The position numbers and the translations under genes were made by a program. The notes under the pieces were generated by a model. It searched no databases and had not been told where the DNA came from. It saw nothing but the letters and a program-made list of their open reading frames with translations. From Cupriavidus plantarum (GTDB taxonomy: Bacteria > Pseudomonadota > Gammaproteobacteria > Burkholderiales > Burkholderiaceae), in contig NZ_CAJPUX010000001.1 of NCBI RefSeq assembly GCF_905397285.1, positions 868,001 to 932,000 on the forward strand: a stretch of 64,000 nt of DNA, read 5' to 3'. Positions 38,191 to 48,024 of this stretch are shown one piece after another (position 1 is the stretch's first letter; every line of letters starts with the position of its first letter).

Positions 38191-41100
38191 ATGGACACTG
38201 TCGGTAGTGTGGCGTGGCGCATGGTGTGGCCAGTGTCGGTGGCATGCGTGACAACGCCAGGCCTTCTGTCGATCGCGTGGGCGCAGGCCGAGCCATCGGC
38301 CGCCCCCGCGCCGATGGTGGTGAGTGCCGGAGGGGCGCGGATGTCCACTGCGAACAATGGCGTGCCCGTCATCAATATCGAGGCGGCCAACGAAGCCGGC
38401 GTCTCGCATAACCGGTTCAGCAAATTCAACGTGAGCAGCGTCGGGCTGATCCTGAATAACATCGCTCGCGGGTCCGCGCCGACGAATACGACGCTGGGCG
38501 GAGGCGTGCACGAGAACGAGAACCTGACGCGCGCGGCCCATATGATCGTCAACGAGGTCATCTCGGGCCATCGCAGCGAGATTGACGGCTTCATGGAGGT
38601 CGCCGGCAAGAAGGCTGACCTGATCATCGCCAATCCCAGCGGCATCACCTGTTCGAATTGCGGCTTCCTCAATGTGGATCGTGTGATGTTGGGCGCGGGG
38701 ACATCGATCTGGCGTTCGGGCGGCGCATTCGCGGGCGTGCTGGCGACCGAGGGCGACATCTTGATCAGGGGCCACGGACTCAATGCCGCTGAGCAGACGT
38801 CGGCCGATCTGGTCGCCGGGAAGATCCGGCTCGATGCCCCTGTATTCGCAAAGAAGCTCCATATGTTCGCCGGCGGAAACTGGTTCGATTTCGGCGCAAG
38901 GAGGCTGATGCACGTGGGACGCGGCCGGGCCAAGGGGCTGGCCGGGCCGGCAATCGACAGCAGCACGCTTGGTGGCATGCATGCCGACCGTATTCATCTG
39001 GTCGCGAACGACCGCGGCGCGGGTGTCCGGCTCGGGGGGCATGTGCTGGCGAGCGGCTCGCTGCAGCTTCGCGTGCCGCACGGCGCGCTGGCAATCGGGC
39101 CCGGCGCCAAGGTGGTCGGGAGTTCCGCCAATGTCGCGGCAGCCCAGGTTCACCTCGACAAGAGAGCCGAGTTGGTCGCCATGGGTAAGTTGACGGTCGT
39201 GGCCGATGCGATGACGCTCGACGGCGACACCGCGGAGACGGCACGCGTGCGCATGTCGGAGACGAATAACGGCGACGGGAATATCCAGATCGGAAAAACC
39301 TTCGCCAACAAGGGGCTGGTGTTCTCAGGGCGGGGCCTGAATCTCTCTGCCGGGCGTATCGAGAACGCCGGCACTGGCGCCATCGCCGCCCGTGATCTGA
39401 CGCTGCATGCGAATGCCGGGGAGTTGGATCTGCGGGAGAAAGGCGGATCGTTGAACGCGGGCAAACTCGTCAACCATGGACTGATTCTCGGCAACGATAG
39501 GCTGAAGGTGACCGCCAACGGCGAACTTGTCAATGCCGGCCGCATACTGGGCGGCGAGAACGGCACCATGACGATCCGCGCGAACACGTTGATCAACAAT
39601 CGGGATATCGATGGCGCGGTGGTGGATATCGTCGCGGCGACATTGCAGAACCGGGTACCCGACGAGCGGCGTGTGCGTTTCGTCGATCAAAGCGCGCCGT
39701 ACGTGAAAGAAGGCCCCGAAACGTATCGGTGGGCATGGTCGGATTTCACGTACCGCTACTATCAGAACTACTCCCGGACGGTGAAGACGTGGTACGAGTT
39801 CATGCTCGACGACCCGGGGTACGCGCCTCGCATCCTCGCTGCGAAGGACATGAAGATCGCGGCAAGCCGGTTGACGAACCGCGGCGGAATCATCTGGAGC
39901 GGCGATGTGTTGAGGCTTCAGGGCTTCACGGAGGCCCCCGGCGAGAATGTCAGGCCGTACGAGTGGATCTCCGACGACCGCGGGACGCGCTTCCAACCGA
40001 GTGGCGCCCAGCTCGACAACGACAGCCTGAGCCTGGAATCCCGTGTCGAAGTGCTACGCCACACGAAGACGCGCCGCGATACGTTGTCGTATCTCACGCC
40101 GAAGTTCGGCTGGCGGTGGTGCGGGCCAAACGCGCAGCCCGATGAAGCCTGTACCTATCAGGGCGAGCAGACCGAGGTCACGTCGAGGACATTCAACAAT
40201 GTGCTCAAGGCCGGCATCGCGGCACGCGCGATCCTGGGAGACGGCTTCACGATTGTCAACAGGGGCGAGCGGATCTCCGACGCCAGGCAACTGCTCGATC
40301 CATCCATCGCCAAGGGGCTGGAGAAGACCGGAGAGGAGCAGAGCACCTTCGACACGTTGATAGCAAGGGAGAATCTGGGCAATCCGAACGGACTCTTCCA
40401 ACTGGCAGTGCAGTCCAATGGCCGCTATGTGGTCGAGCGAAATCCCATCTTTGTGTTCCTGCCCCCCGGGAAGGGGGGCGGCAGCGCAACGAGAGTCCAG
40501 TCGCCGCCCGCGGGTCAGGGCCAGAAGGGTACGGACGTTACCGAAGACGCCATGGGGGATGTCGCGGACTCCGGCGTCGCGAAAAAGGGGGCACCGCCTC
40601 CGCTGTCGAACCCGCTGTCGAACCCGCGGTCAGACCCACTTCCGTCCCCCCCGGCGCCGTCGGTGACGGGCGCTTCGGCGGGCACTGCCGCGTCTGCCAA
40701 GCCCCTCGCCCAACGTGACGGCATGGATACCGACATGCTGGCGGACAGCCTCGGGTACGACACGCGAACGCTCGATCGCCGGCTTGGCGACGCGGCCTTC
40801 GAACAGCATCTGGTCAGGCAGCAGCTCATCGACCAGACGGGCGTGGCGGTGCAGACCCGGTTCCGCAGCGCCAACGAGCAGATGTGGGGGCTCATGAGGG
40901 AAGCCAGCCGCGTGGCCACGTCGCATGCGCTCGTGTACGGGCGCGCGCTCACTGCCGAGCAGATCGCGCAACTGGATGACGACATCGTGTGGGTCGTGCG
41001 CCAGCGCGTCCTCGGGCAGAACGTGCTCGTGCCGGTGGTGTACCTGTCGCCCAAGGCGCGCAAACGGGTCGTGGCCTCCGCACAGATCATTGCCGAAACG

Positions 41101-44100
41101 ATGGATCTCAAGGTCGATGGCTTCCGTAACGAGGGCGGCGGCATCCTTGCGAACCAGCTGCGCATCAAATCGACATCGGACATCGTCAACACGTCGGGCA
41201 CGATGGCGGGAGGCAAGGTGGCCCTTCAGGCGGGCGGTAGCATCGTCAACGGAACGGCGGTGCACCGCGGAGACACGTTATCGGCGACGCTTGACGTCAC
41301 GGGAACGATTGTCGCGGGAAAGACGATGACGCTGGCTGCCGATAAAGACATCGCGGTGACCGGTGCGGAGCTCGTGTCCGGCGGAGACATGGCGCTCGAC
41401 GCCGGCAAACGCATCACGATCGATACGCGCGAGCATCGATCGACGACATCCACCGTGGAGGGTGGCGGCGACGGAAGCGCGTCATCGATGGAGACGAGCA
41501 CCGTCTCCCACGTAGGCCACCATCGGTCACGCGTGATGGCCGCCGGCAACCTCGATGCGAAGAGTGGGGCGGCGCTGACGTTGTCGGGTGCCGAGGTCCA
41601 GGTCGGCGGCGATGCCGCGCTGAAAAGCGGGGAGGACATCCGTGTCGACGGCAAGATGACCGAGCAGACCGCGTGGACCCGCCGGTACGAGAGCGGCGTC
41701 GGCCATGGCGGCGCGTTGTTCGGCACGACGGACGTGCGCGAGGTAACGCGGACCGCCGGCAACGTCGCGAGCGAGGTCGGCATCGGTGGCAATGCGACCC
41801 TGTCGGCGAAGGGCGATCTGCGGATACGCGGCAGCACGTGGAAGACGGCTGGCGATCTCGAGACGTCGGCGGCGAACATCGAGGTGGCGGCGGCGGAGAC
41901 GAGCACCGTGTCCACGCGTACAGAAGCGAGTCACGGCATTTTCGCCACGCGCGGTGCCACGCATCGGCACACGCAGGCGACGGCCGGATCGGGCGTGCTG
42001 AGCCGGGGCAACGACAACTGGCTTGGCGCGGGCGTGGCGGCACGGGGCAGCGCGGAGGGCGGCATCGACCTGTTTCGCGACGTGAGCGAGACGACCACGC
42101 AACGGCGCGTCCGCCACGATGCGGCAGTCTTCGAAGCCGGCGGCGACGCGCGATTGATAGCGAGAGACGGCCTGCGCGTGACCGGCTCGCGCGTGCATGC
42201 GGAGGGCGACCTGACGCAGCAGGCGACAACGATCACGACTGAAGCGGTCGAGGATCGGGACGAGCACGCGTGGCGCCGTAGCGAGGCATCGCTCGGCGTG
42301 CATGGCTCGGCCGGTGGCGGCGCGCAGGCGAGCATCGGCGCCGCGCCGGAAGGAGAACAGGCGGGCGGCTTGCCCTCGGCAGACGTCAATGCGGACGCGG
42401 GCCTGAAGTTTCGTCACGCGAACGATAGGGGAGTGACCGGCAGCACGACGGCGCTGACGTCGGCGGTATCCGCCGGGCGCGACATCGTGCGGTACGCGGG
42501 CGAGGCCATGCGCGACGTTGGCACGGACCTTCGCGCGGGGGGCGACGTGAAGCAGTCTGCCGATACCATCGTCAGCGAGGCCGCGCACGACACGACGTAC
42601 AGCGCGTCCGAAAGCGGGGAAGACGCCGCCTTCGTGGGCGGCTACGGCGCCGCCTCGGTGGGTCTGCCGGGCCGGATCGTGCCGGGCCAGTCCAAGCAGA
42701 CGCTGAAGTCCGGGGCGGGTGCCGGTGCAGGACTCAAGATCGAGTATCGCACCGAGGCGCGGGACACCGACGCCAATACCCGGACCGCTGTGGTATCTAC
42801 CGTGCGCGCGGGCGGAAACGTCTCCAGCGAGAGCCGTGGCGAGACGCGTCTTGCCGGCACCGATGTCAAAGCGGGAGGCGATATCGATATCCGAGGCGCG
42901 ACGGTGGCGATTGGCGCGGCGCACGACACGGAGGCTTCCCGTGCGAAGACGGCGAGCGCGGGGGCCGCGGTCCATGTCGATAAGGTAAGTCCGGGCGTCG
43001 GCGTTTCCGGCGACGGGATGCATGCGCGGGACACGCGCGAAGCGCGCAGGGCAGTGGCAGGCAGGCTCGTCGCGCAGCGCGACGTGGCGATACGCGCGTC
43101 AGGCGATGCTTCGTTCGAGGGCGCGCGCGTCGAGGGGGACAGCGTCAGGATGTCGGCGGGCGGGAATGTCGCGATGCTGACGGCGAAGACGTCGCGCGCG
43201 GCAAGCGAATCGCGTTGGGCGGCGAACGGTGGAGTGTCCATCGGTGTGGCCTCGTGGGGTGGCGACGCGGGGGGCAATGTCAGCGACATGACGGAGCATG
43301 CGGTGTCCGGGCAGGCGGGCCGCGTTCAGGCGCGGCGCGGGACGGTGGAGATCCGAAGCGGCGGCGATGCGAAGTTCGAAGGCACCGCGCTGTCGGCCGC
43401 GACGAAGGTGCAGGTCGATGCCGCAGGCTCGATCGTCTTCGACGTGGCGCGCGAGACGATATCGCGCAAGCGATGGAAAGCCAACGCGAACCTCGGCGTG
43501 GGACGGGCCGATGGCGCGACGGGCGTGAGTTCGCCGGGGGCGTTCGCGGGGACCAGCGGATATGAGCGGGAGACCGAGCGCGCGGGCAGTATCGAAGCGG
43601 CCAGTGTGGCGCTGGCCTCGGGCGGCGATACCACGCTGGCCGGCACGACAGTGAAGGCCGGGACGGCATCCTATCGGACGGAGGGCGCGCTGATCCGGAC
43701 CGAAGCGAAGCCGGAGACCGTGCGGGAGCATGGGGGCAATGTGCTATTGCCACCGGTGTTCAAGCCAGCGCATCATGGACGGCCGCCCGCAGGGCGCGCG
43801 GGCGTGGCCAAGCCGCCGGTGCGTCTGGCGGATGGACGGATGGGATATCTGCTGGGCCCGGACAAGCCGCCTTCGGGCCAGGACATCGGTACGCGCGCGG
43901 ATGCGTCCGCGCAGGCATGGAAGCGGGCCCGAATGGACCCCCCTCCCGCCGCCCAGGGCAGGGCGCCCGATAGCGCAAGGGATAGCGCAACGGGTGGCGC
44001 AAGGGGTGGTGGTGCAAGGGATGACGCGACGGATAGCGGCATGCGGACCATGGCGCCCGGCACCGGCCGCGATGATCCGGCGCTGGGCGGACTGCTGAGC

Positions 44101-47100
44101 TCGCCCGGTGCGCCCGGTGCGCCCGGTGCGCCCGGTCCGCTCGCTGGCGACGCGCATCAGCCCGCCCACGGTGAGCCGGGTCCGAGTCTCACCTCGCATC
44201 TTCAGACCGAGCCGCTGGATCTGCGTACGCGCCGCGTCATCGAGCCGCCTGGCGAGGCCGCGGGCCGCGTTGGCGGCTGGCATGCGGCGACCCAGCCGAT
44301 GACGCTGGGAGAGGCGCTCATCGATCGCTACACGGTACAACTGCGCCAGCTCCTCGCGCCGCAGCCGGACGTCAGCGCGCGCGAAGCCGATACGCTGACG
44401 CGGCTCGCCAGAAGGCGGCTGCCTGCGGGGGATCGGCCGCACACCGAAAGGCGGGAGACGGCGTTACGCCTGAGCGACTACGATGGCCCGTTCTATGGCG
44501 CCTATCAGGCGCCTCGCGGGCACTCCTATGGAAGCCTGCGCCCGGGCGAGACCGTCATCGTTCCGAGTGTGATCGGTACCGCGTCGCTTGGCTATGCGCG
44601 TCTGCAGCTGGCCGCGGTGGAGCCGGAACGCAGGAAGGTGCTGATGGTGTTCGACGGCTCGCCGGCCAAATCGCTGGCACCGTTTTCGCCGTTCCAGGGC
44701 GCGAACGCGCGCGCCGAGGTTTACGCTCCCGAACGCACGCGTTTGCGAGTCAGTGACATCGTCGATACGCAAGCCATGACCTTCGTGGGGCTGGGTGCAG
44801 TGGATCCCGGCGCCACCAGCGTCGTCGCGCGCGACCTGCATACGGGCAATCCGCATCGCGACTACGACCATCGTTTCGTGGTGCCGCTGGAAATGGGTAC
44901 GCCGCCCGGCAGTCAGGGCAGCGATGCCCGGGTCAGAGACGCGTCCCGCAGCTTGCGGCACAAGCATGCGGACACCACGCTCGTCGCGCTGCGCTCCGAT
45001 GGCGCCGCGGCCGAGGCAAATCCGCCGGGTGGCACGCACAAGTACACGGTCGTGGGCGAAGGGCATGCGGGGAACAACACGCTCGGCGGCAGGCGCGCGG
45101 AGGAAATCGCGAACATCGTGGCGCCGCTGGCGCGCCATGCCATCGGCTGCAAGGTGAGCCTCGTCGGATGTCACAGCGCCGCGATGGAACAATCGCTGCG
45201 CGCGGCCCTGTACACGCGCGGCATCGAAGCAGAGGTAAGTGGCCGCAAGGGATACGTCAGAGTCAGCGACCGCGGGCACAAATATTCGGCATCGGCGGGT
45301 CATCCCGACGCCTTGAACGATTTCGGGCGCAAGCCGTTCTCCGATCCCGATCCGCACCGGCGATTACGGGAAGCCGCGCGGGCATTGCCGCTTCAGCAAG
45401 CCACGGCCGACAGATTCGCGATGCAGAACCACCTGCTGAACAGTCCGGACCAGCCGCGGCTGAACAAGCGCGAGCGGGACGTGCTGGCGTACTACGCGCT
45501 GCGTGGGCGGCCGGCGCCGGGAGGCGATCGGCCCATCGCCGAGCTCAGCGAGGTCGTATCGAAGCTGGGCGAATACCGGGGCACCGTCTATCTCGTGCCG
45601 CCACGCGAACTGGCGGGCGCATGGGGGCGCACGATATTTGACGGCTCGGTCGTAGCCAATCCGTGGTGGCTGCTTGGCTCGGCCTCGCGCGGCTATGCGC
45701 AATACGCGATGCGGAACGCGGCGCCCGGGCCGGACGGGCGCAAGCCGACACTGGCCATTATCGATGACGTGCCAGCGAAGGTCCTGGCGCCTTTCTCGTT
45801 GTTCCAGCACGCCGATGGGCGCGCGGAAGTCGTTCTCCCGCGCAACCAGCGCATGAAGATGCAGGACCATCTGGAAACCGATCGTATCCGATATGTGTGG
45901 TTTCGCGGCATCAACGATGAGCCATCCGACGGCGTATTGCACAGCATGAATGCACAGCGGTTGCATCGAGACTACGATCGCCGTGTCGTGGTGCCGCTCG
46001 ACGACAGCCATCGCGTTGCCGAAGCGTCGCTACGGCTCAACTACAAGCATGCGGACAGCAGGATCGCGCTGCCACATGCCCCCGCCTCGACACTGCCATC
46101 GCCATTCCCGGGCAGGCTCAAGATCAGCCTGGTAGGGGAAGGCACCGCCGGCGTGCCGCGCCTGAGCGCCAGGAGCGTGCCCGAACTCGCGGATATCGTC
46201 GCGCCGCTTGCGCGCGGCGCTCATACCTGCAAGATCAGCCTGGTCGGCTGCCATAGCGTGCAACTGGAGCGGCCGTTGCAGCAGGCATTGCGCGACCGGA
46301 GCGTCGATGCCGAAGTGCACGGCAGGGTGTCGTATGTCGCGGTGAGCGATGAGGGTGGCAAACGACGCGTCGGCGCACAACATCCGGACGCGCTGGGCAA
46401 GGGCGTGTCGTTCGATCCGGACCCGGTAGGGCGAACCCATCGCCATCGTGCCGAGGGTGTGCTGGCGCACGGCGGTACCACGCCTTCGCACGGCAACCTG
46501 ACGCGCGGCATCTTCCGCGAAATGACCAGATCGATGCCAGAGGGCGCCATCACGGACGATCGCATGGCCGCGCGCGAATGGGTTATCGACAGCGCCAACG
46601 CCAACGCGGCGCACCATACCGCGTTCTATGGGGCCGTGGCGCGGCGCGGTGAATTTCTCGAACCCGCGCAGCCCGATCCACTCATGGCGCGCCACATCCA
46701 CGACGACCTGCTCTTCGCGCTGAACAAGCTGCCCGGCAATGTCACCGTCAGCTACCTCGGGACGAGGACGCAGGGCGATGTCTATGGGAAGCGGATATTA
46801 CCGGGCGACCTCGTCGGCGCGGGGCGCGTGCTGGCGAGTGACAAGTCGCTGCAGGCGGAGAAGCACAGCGCGGTGTACGCCGAACGTCGGGGCCTGCCGA
46901 CGGTGTTCCGCATCGATGGCAGGTCCGGCAGGAACGAGGCGTTGCTCGGTGGGCCGCCGCCGGGGTTCGGGCCGATCACCGCCAACGGGTCGGCCATCCT
47001 GTTCGAACCCCATCGCCAGTTCACGGTGCTGGATATCCACCGCGAACGCGGGGCAGTCAACGTGCTGCTGACGGAGTCGCGGGACGGTGCGTCGCCGCAC

Positions 47101-47832
47101 GGTGCGAAGGACATGTTCACGGGCGCGCCGTCTGTGGTGCCGTCGGCGCCGAACGTGGGGCAGCGGCTGCACGCGATGCAGCGGGAATTTTCGGCGGAGG
47201 CCCGAGCGTTCGACAAGGCGGGCGCCCGCCGGCGATTAGAGGACATTGCCGTGCGGCAGGCAGAGGTCCACGGTGCGCCGTCCAGTTTCACGCGTGGCAT
47301 GGCACGGCAGTATCTGCGCCATCGGTCGATCTTCGATGACGCCGTCGATGCCGAGCGGCGCGGCGGAAAGGCCAATAGCAACGTCGCCGCCCTGTCGCGC
47401 GCGTTGCAGGCGTTGCCCGATACGCCGGGGCGTAGCTATATGGCGGCGTCGCATGCCGGGGGCGTTTTCGGTAGTGGGATCGTGGCCGGCGACACGGTGG
47501 TGAACGATGGGTTCCTGGTCAGCACGAAGTCGCTGGCCGCTGCGCGGGACGAGGCGGCGCGCGGGACCGGTGGGGTATTGTTCTCGATCGACGGGCGGCA
47601 CGGCAAGGTGGCGATCGACGGGCCTGATACCGGGCCTGATACCGCGCCGGAACTCGCCCCCCGGCGCAGCCGCAAATCGCCGCGGATCCTTCATGACCGG
47701 TTCACCGCCTTTGACGTCGAGGCCGTGAATCAAACGGCCGGCCGCACCGATGTCCTGCTGCGGGAACGCGATCAGGACCTGCCCTCCCGTCGCAAGGATA
47801 TGCGTACCGGTCGCGCGGAAGAATGGTTCTGA
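38191..47832 (+). CDS. Giant two-partner-secretion exoprotein with ART-like and C80-like C-terminal modules
   Basis: A 3213-residue filamentous haemagglutinin-type exoprotein. ATG 38191 has a GGAG site six bases upstream and gives a signal peptide ending AQA (33); a TTG at 38149 would add 14 residues. Seen in order: TPS domain (~35-175) with NPSGI (148-152) and C154/C157; beta-helical part; Pro-rich linker (~800-825); LGYD/FEQHLVRQQ segment (~851-875); haemagglutinin repeats (~960-1850); Pro/Gly-rich region (to ~2030). The end is modular: ART-like 1 (~2091-2190), C80-like 1 (~2222-2370, Cys2327), ART-like 2 (~2451-2570), C80-like 2 (~2592-2720, Cys2687), ART-like 3 (~2840-2975) and ART-like 4 (~3065-3213). 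The module assignments rest on remembered motif patterns. No TpsB transporter, PT-VENN motif or immunity gene is adjacent. It may be an adhesin or toxin-derived surface protein. Confidence 0.85.
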   Translation: MDTVGSVAWRMVWPVSVACVTTPGLLSIAWAQAEPSAAPAPMVVSAGGARMSTANNGVPVINIEAANEAGVSHNRFSKFNVSSVGLILNNIARGSAPTNTTLGGGVHENENLTRAAHMIVNEVISGHRSEIDGFMEVAGKKADLIIANPSGITCSNCGFLNVDRVMLGAGTSIWRSGGAFAGVLATEGDILIRGHGLNAAEQTSADLVAGKIRLDAPVFAKKLHMFAGGNWFDFGARRLMHVGRGRAKGLAGPAIDSSTLGGMHADRIHLVANDRGAGVRLGGHVLASGSLQLRVPHGALAIGPGAKVVGSSANVAAAQVHLDKRAELVAMGKLTVVADAMTLDGDTAETARVRMSETNNGDGNIQIGKTFANKGLVFSGRGLNLSAGRIENAGTGAIAARDLTLHANAGELDLREKGGSLNAGKLVNHGLILGNDRLKVTANGELVNAGRILGGENGTMTIRANTLINNRDIDGAVVDIVAATLQNRVPDERRVRFVDQSAPYVKEGPETYRWAWSDFTYRYYQNYSRTVKTWYEFMLDDPGYAPRILAAKDMKIAASRLTNRGGIIWSGDVLRLQGFTEAPGENVRPYEWISDDRGTRFQPSGAQLDNDSLSLESRVEVLRHTKTRRDTLSYLTPKFGWRWCGPNAQPDEACTYQGEQTEVTSRTFNNVLKAGIAARAILGDGFTIVNRGERISDARQLLDPSIAKGLEKTGEEQSTFDTLIARENLGNPNGLFQLAVQSNGRYVVERNPIFVFLPPGKGGGSATRVQSPPAGQGQKGTDVTEDAMGDVADSGVAKKGAPPPLSNPLSNPRSDPLPSPPAPSVTGASAGTAASAKPLAQRDGMDTDMLADSLGYDTRTLDRRLGDAAFEQHLVRQQLIDQTGVAVQTRFRSANEQMWGLMREASRVATSHALVYGRALTAEQIAQLDDDIVWVVRQRVLGQNVLVPVVYLSPKARKRVVASAQIIAETMDLKVDGFRNEGGGILANQLRIKSTSDIVNTSGTMAGGKVALQAGGSIVNGTAVHRGDTLSATLDVTGTIVAGKTMTLAADKDIAVTGAELVSGGDMALDAGKRITIDTREHRSTTSTVEGGGDGSASSMETSTVSHVGHHRSRVMAAGNLDAKSGAALTLSGAEVQVGGDAALKSGEDIRVDGKMTEQTAWTRRYESGVGHGGALFGTTDVREVTRTAGNVASEVGIGGNATLSAKGDLRIRGSTWKTAGDLETSAANIEVAAAETSTVSTRTEASHGIFATRGATHRHTQATAGSGVLSRGNDNWLGAGVAARGSAEGGIDLFRDVSETTTQRRVRHDAAVFEAGGDARLIARDGLRVTGSRVHAEGDLTQQATTITTEAVEDRDEHAWRRSEASLGVHGSAGGGAQASIGAAPEGEQAGGLPSADVNADAGLKFRHANDRGVTGSTTALTSAVSAGRDIVRYAGEAMRDVGTDLRAGGDVKQSADTIVSEAAHDTTYSASESGEDAAFVGGYGAASVGLPGRIVPGQSKQTLKSGAGAGAGLKIEYRTEARDTDANTRTAVVSTVRAGGNVSSESRGETRLAGTDVKAGGDIDIRGATVAIGAAHDTEASRAKTASAGAAVHVDKVSPGVGVSGDGMHARDTREARRAVAGRLVAQRDVAIRASGDASFEGARVEGDSVRMSAGGNVAMLTAKTSRAASESRWAANGGVSIGVASWGGDAGGNVSDMTEHAVSGQAGRVQARRGTVEIRSGGDAKFEGTALSAATKVQVDAAGSIVFDVARETISRKRWKANANLGVGRADGATGVSSPGAFAGTSGYERETERAGSIEAASVALASGGDTTLAGTTVKAGTASYRTEGALIRTEAKPETVREHGGNVLLPPVFKPAHHGRPPAGRAGVAKPPVRLADGRMGYLLGPDKPPSGQDIGTRADASAQAWKRARMDPPPAAQGRAPDSARDSATGGARGGGARDDATDSGMRTMAPGTGRDDPALGGLLSSPGAPGAPGAPGPLAGDAHQPAHGEPGPSLTSHLQTEPLDLRTRRVIEPPGEAAGRVGGWHAATQPMTLGEALIDRYTVQLRQLLAPQPDVSAREADTLTRLARRRLPAGDRPHTERRETALRLSDYDGPFYGAYQAPRGHSYGSLRPGETVIVPSVIGTASLGYARLQLAAVEPERRKVLMVFDGSPAKSLAPFSPFQGANARAEVYAPERTRLRVSDIVDTQAMTFVGLGAVDPGATSVVARDLHTGNPHRDYDHRFVVPLEMGTPPGSQGSDARVRDASRSLRHKHADTTLVALRSDGAAAEANPPGGTHKYTVVGEGHAGNNTLGGRRAEEIANIVAPLARHAIGCKVSLVGCHSAAMEQSLRAALYTRGIEAEVSGRKGYVRVSDRGHKYSASAGHPDALNDFGRKPFSDPDPHRRLREAARALPLQQATADRFAMQNHLLNSPDQPRLNKRERDVLAYYALRGRPAPGGDRPIAELSEVVSKLGEYRGTVYLVPPRELAGAWGRTIFDGSVVANPWWLLGSASRGYAQYAMRNAAPGPDGRKPTLAIIDDVPAKVLAPFSLFQHADGRAEVVLPRNQRMKMQDHLETDRIRYVWFRGINDEPSDGVLHSMNAQRLHRDYDRRVVVPLDDSHRVAEASLRLNYKHADSRIALPHAPASTLPSPFPGRLKISLVGEGTAGVPRLSARSVPELADIVAPLARGAHTCKISLVGCHSVQLERPLQQALRDRSVDAEVHGRVSYVAVSDEGGKRRVGAQHPDALGKGVSFDPDPVGRTHRHRAEGVLAHGGTTPSHGNLTRGIFREMTRSMPEGAITDDRMAAREWVIDSANANAAHHTAFYGAVARRGEFLEPAQPDPLMARHIHDDLLFALNKLPGNVTVSYLGTRTQGDVYGKRILPGDLVGAGRVLASDKSLQAEKHSAVYAERRGLPTVFRIDGRSGRNEALLGGPPPGFGPITANGSAILFEPHRQFTVLDIHRERGAVNVLLTESRDGASPHGAKDMFTGAPSVVPSAPNVGQRLHAMQREFSAEARAFDKAGARRRLEDIAVRQAEVHGAPSSFTRGMARQYLRHRSIFDDAVDAERRGGKANSNVAALSRALQALPDTPGRSYMAASHAGGVFGSGIVAGDTVVNDGFLVSTKSLAAARDEAARGTGGVLFSIDGRHGKVAIDGPDTGPDTAPELAPRRSRKSPRILHDRFTAFDVEAVNQTAGRTDVLLRERDQDLPSRRKDMRTGRAEEWF
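44104..44139 (+). repeat. Nine-base tandem repeat inside the exoprotein gene
   Basis: Four units of CCCGGTGCG (the last has CC for GC) are in frame and encode Pro-Gly-Ala repeats at residues ~1972-1983. The repeat lies in the Pro/Gly-rich region that separates the haemagglutinin part from the C-terminal modules and could vary in length by slippage without a frameshift. Confidence 0.85.
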
Positions 47833-47887
47833 TTGGCTCTCGACATGGGGCGAAGGCGGCCGATGGCGGTGCGCGATGCACGGCCCC

Positions 47888-47902
47888 GCACCATCTTGCG
47901 CC
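47888..47902 (+). promoter_or_regulatory. Candidate distal NtrC site upstream of urtA
   Basis: GCACCATCTTGCGCC has a perfect left half of the NtrC consensus GCACYA-N3-TGGTGC and a degenerate right half (12 of 15 fit counting free positions). Its centre is about 139 bp upstream of the predicted sigma-54 start and 31 bp, three helical turns, from the proximal site. Confidence 0.5.
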
Positions 47903-47918
47903 CTGTTTTCAGCCGTTG

Positions 47919-47933
47919 GCACGACGGTGGTGC
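47919..47933 (+). promoter_or_regulatory. Candidate proximal NtrC site upstream of urtA
   Basis: GCACGACGGTGGTGC matches the NtrC consensus GCACYA-N3-TGGTGC with one mismatch. The centre is about 108 bp upstream of the predicted start, the same position as a main NtrC site at E. coli glnAp2. Confidence 0.65.
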
Positions 47934-48006
47934 ATGATGGGCAGCATGATTCGCGCTCCATGTTGGTGCGAGTAGATTCATCCGTCTCTTCGGCATCATC
48001 TTTCGG

Positions 48007-48024
48007 TTGGCACGCTAGTTGCAG
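48007..48024 (+). promoter_or_regulatory. Sigma-54 promoter of the urt-ure cluster
   Basis: TTGGCACGCTAGTTGCAG fits the sigma-54 consensus TGGCACG-N4-TTGCW with no mismatch. GG is at 48009-48010 (-24) and GC at 48021-48022 (-12), giving a predicted start at about 48034, some 45 nt before the urtA ATG. Confidence 0.85.
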
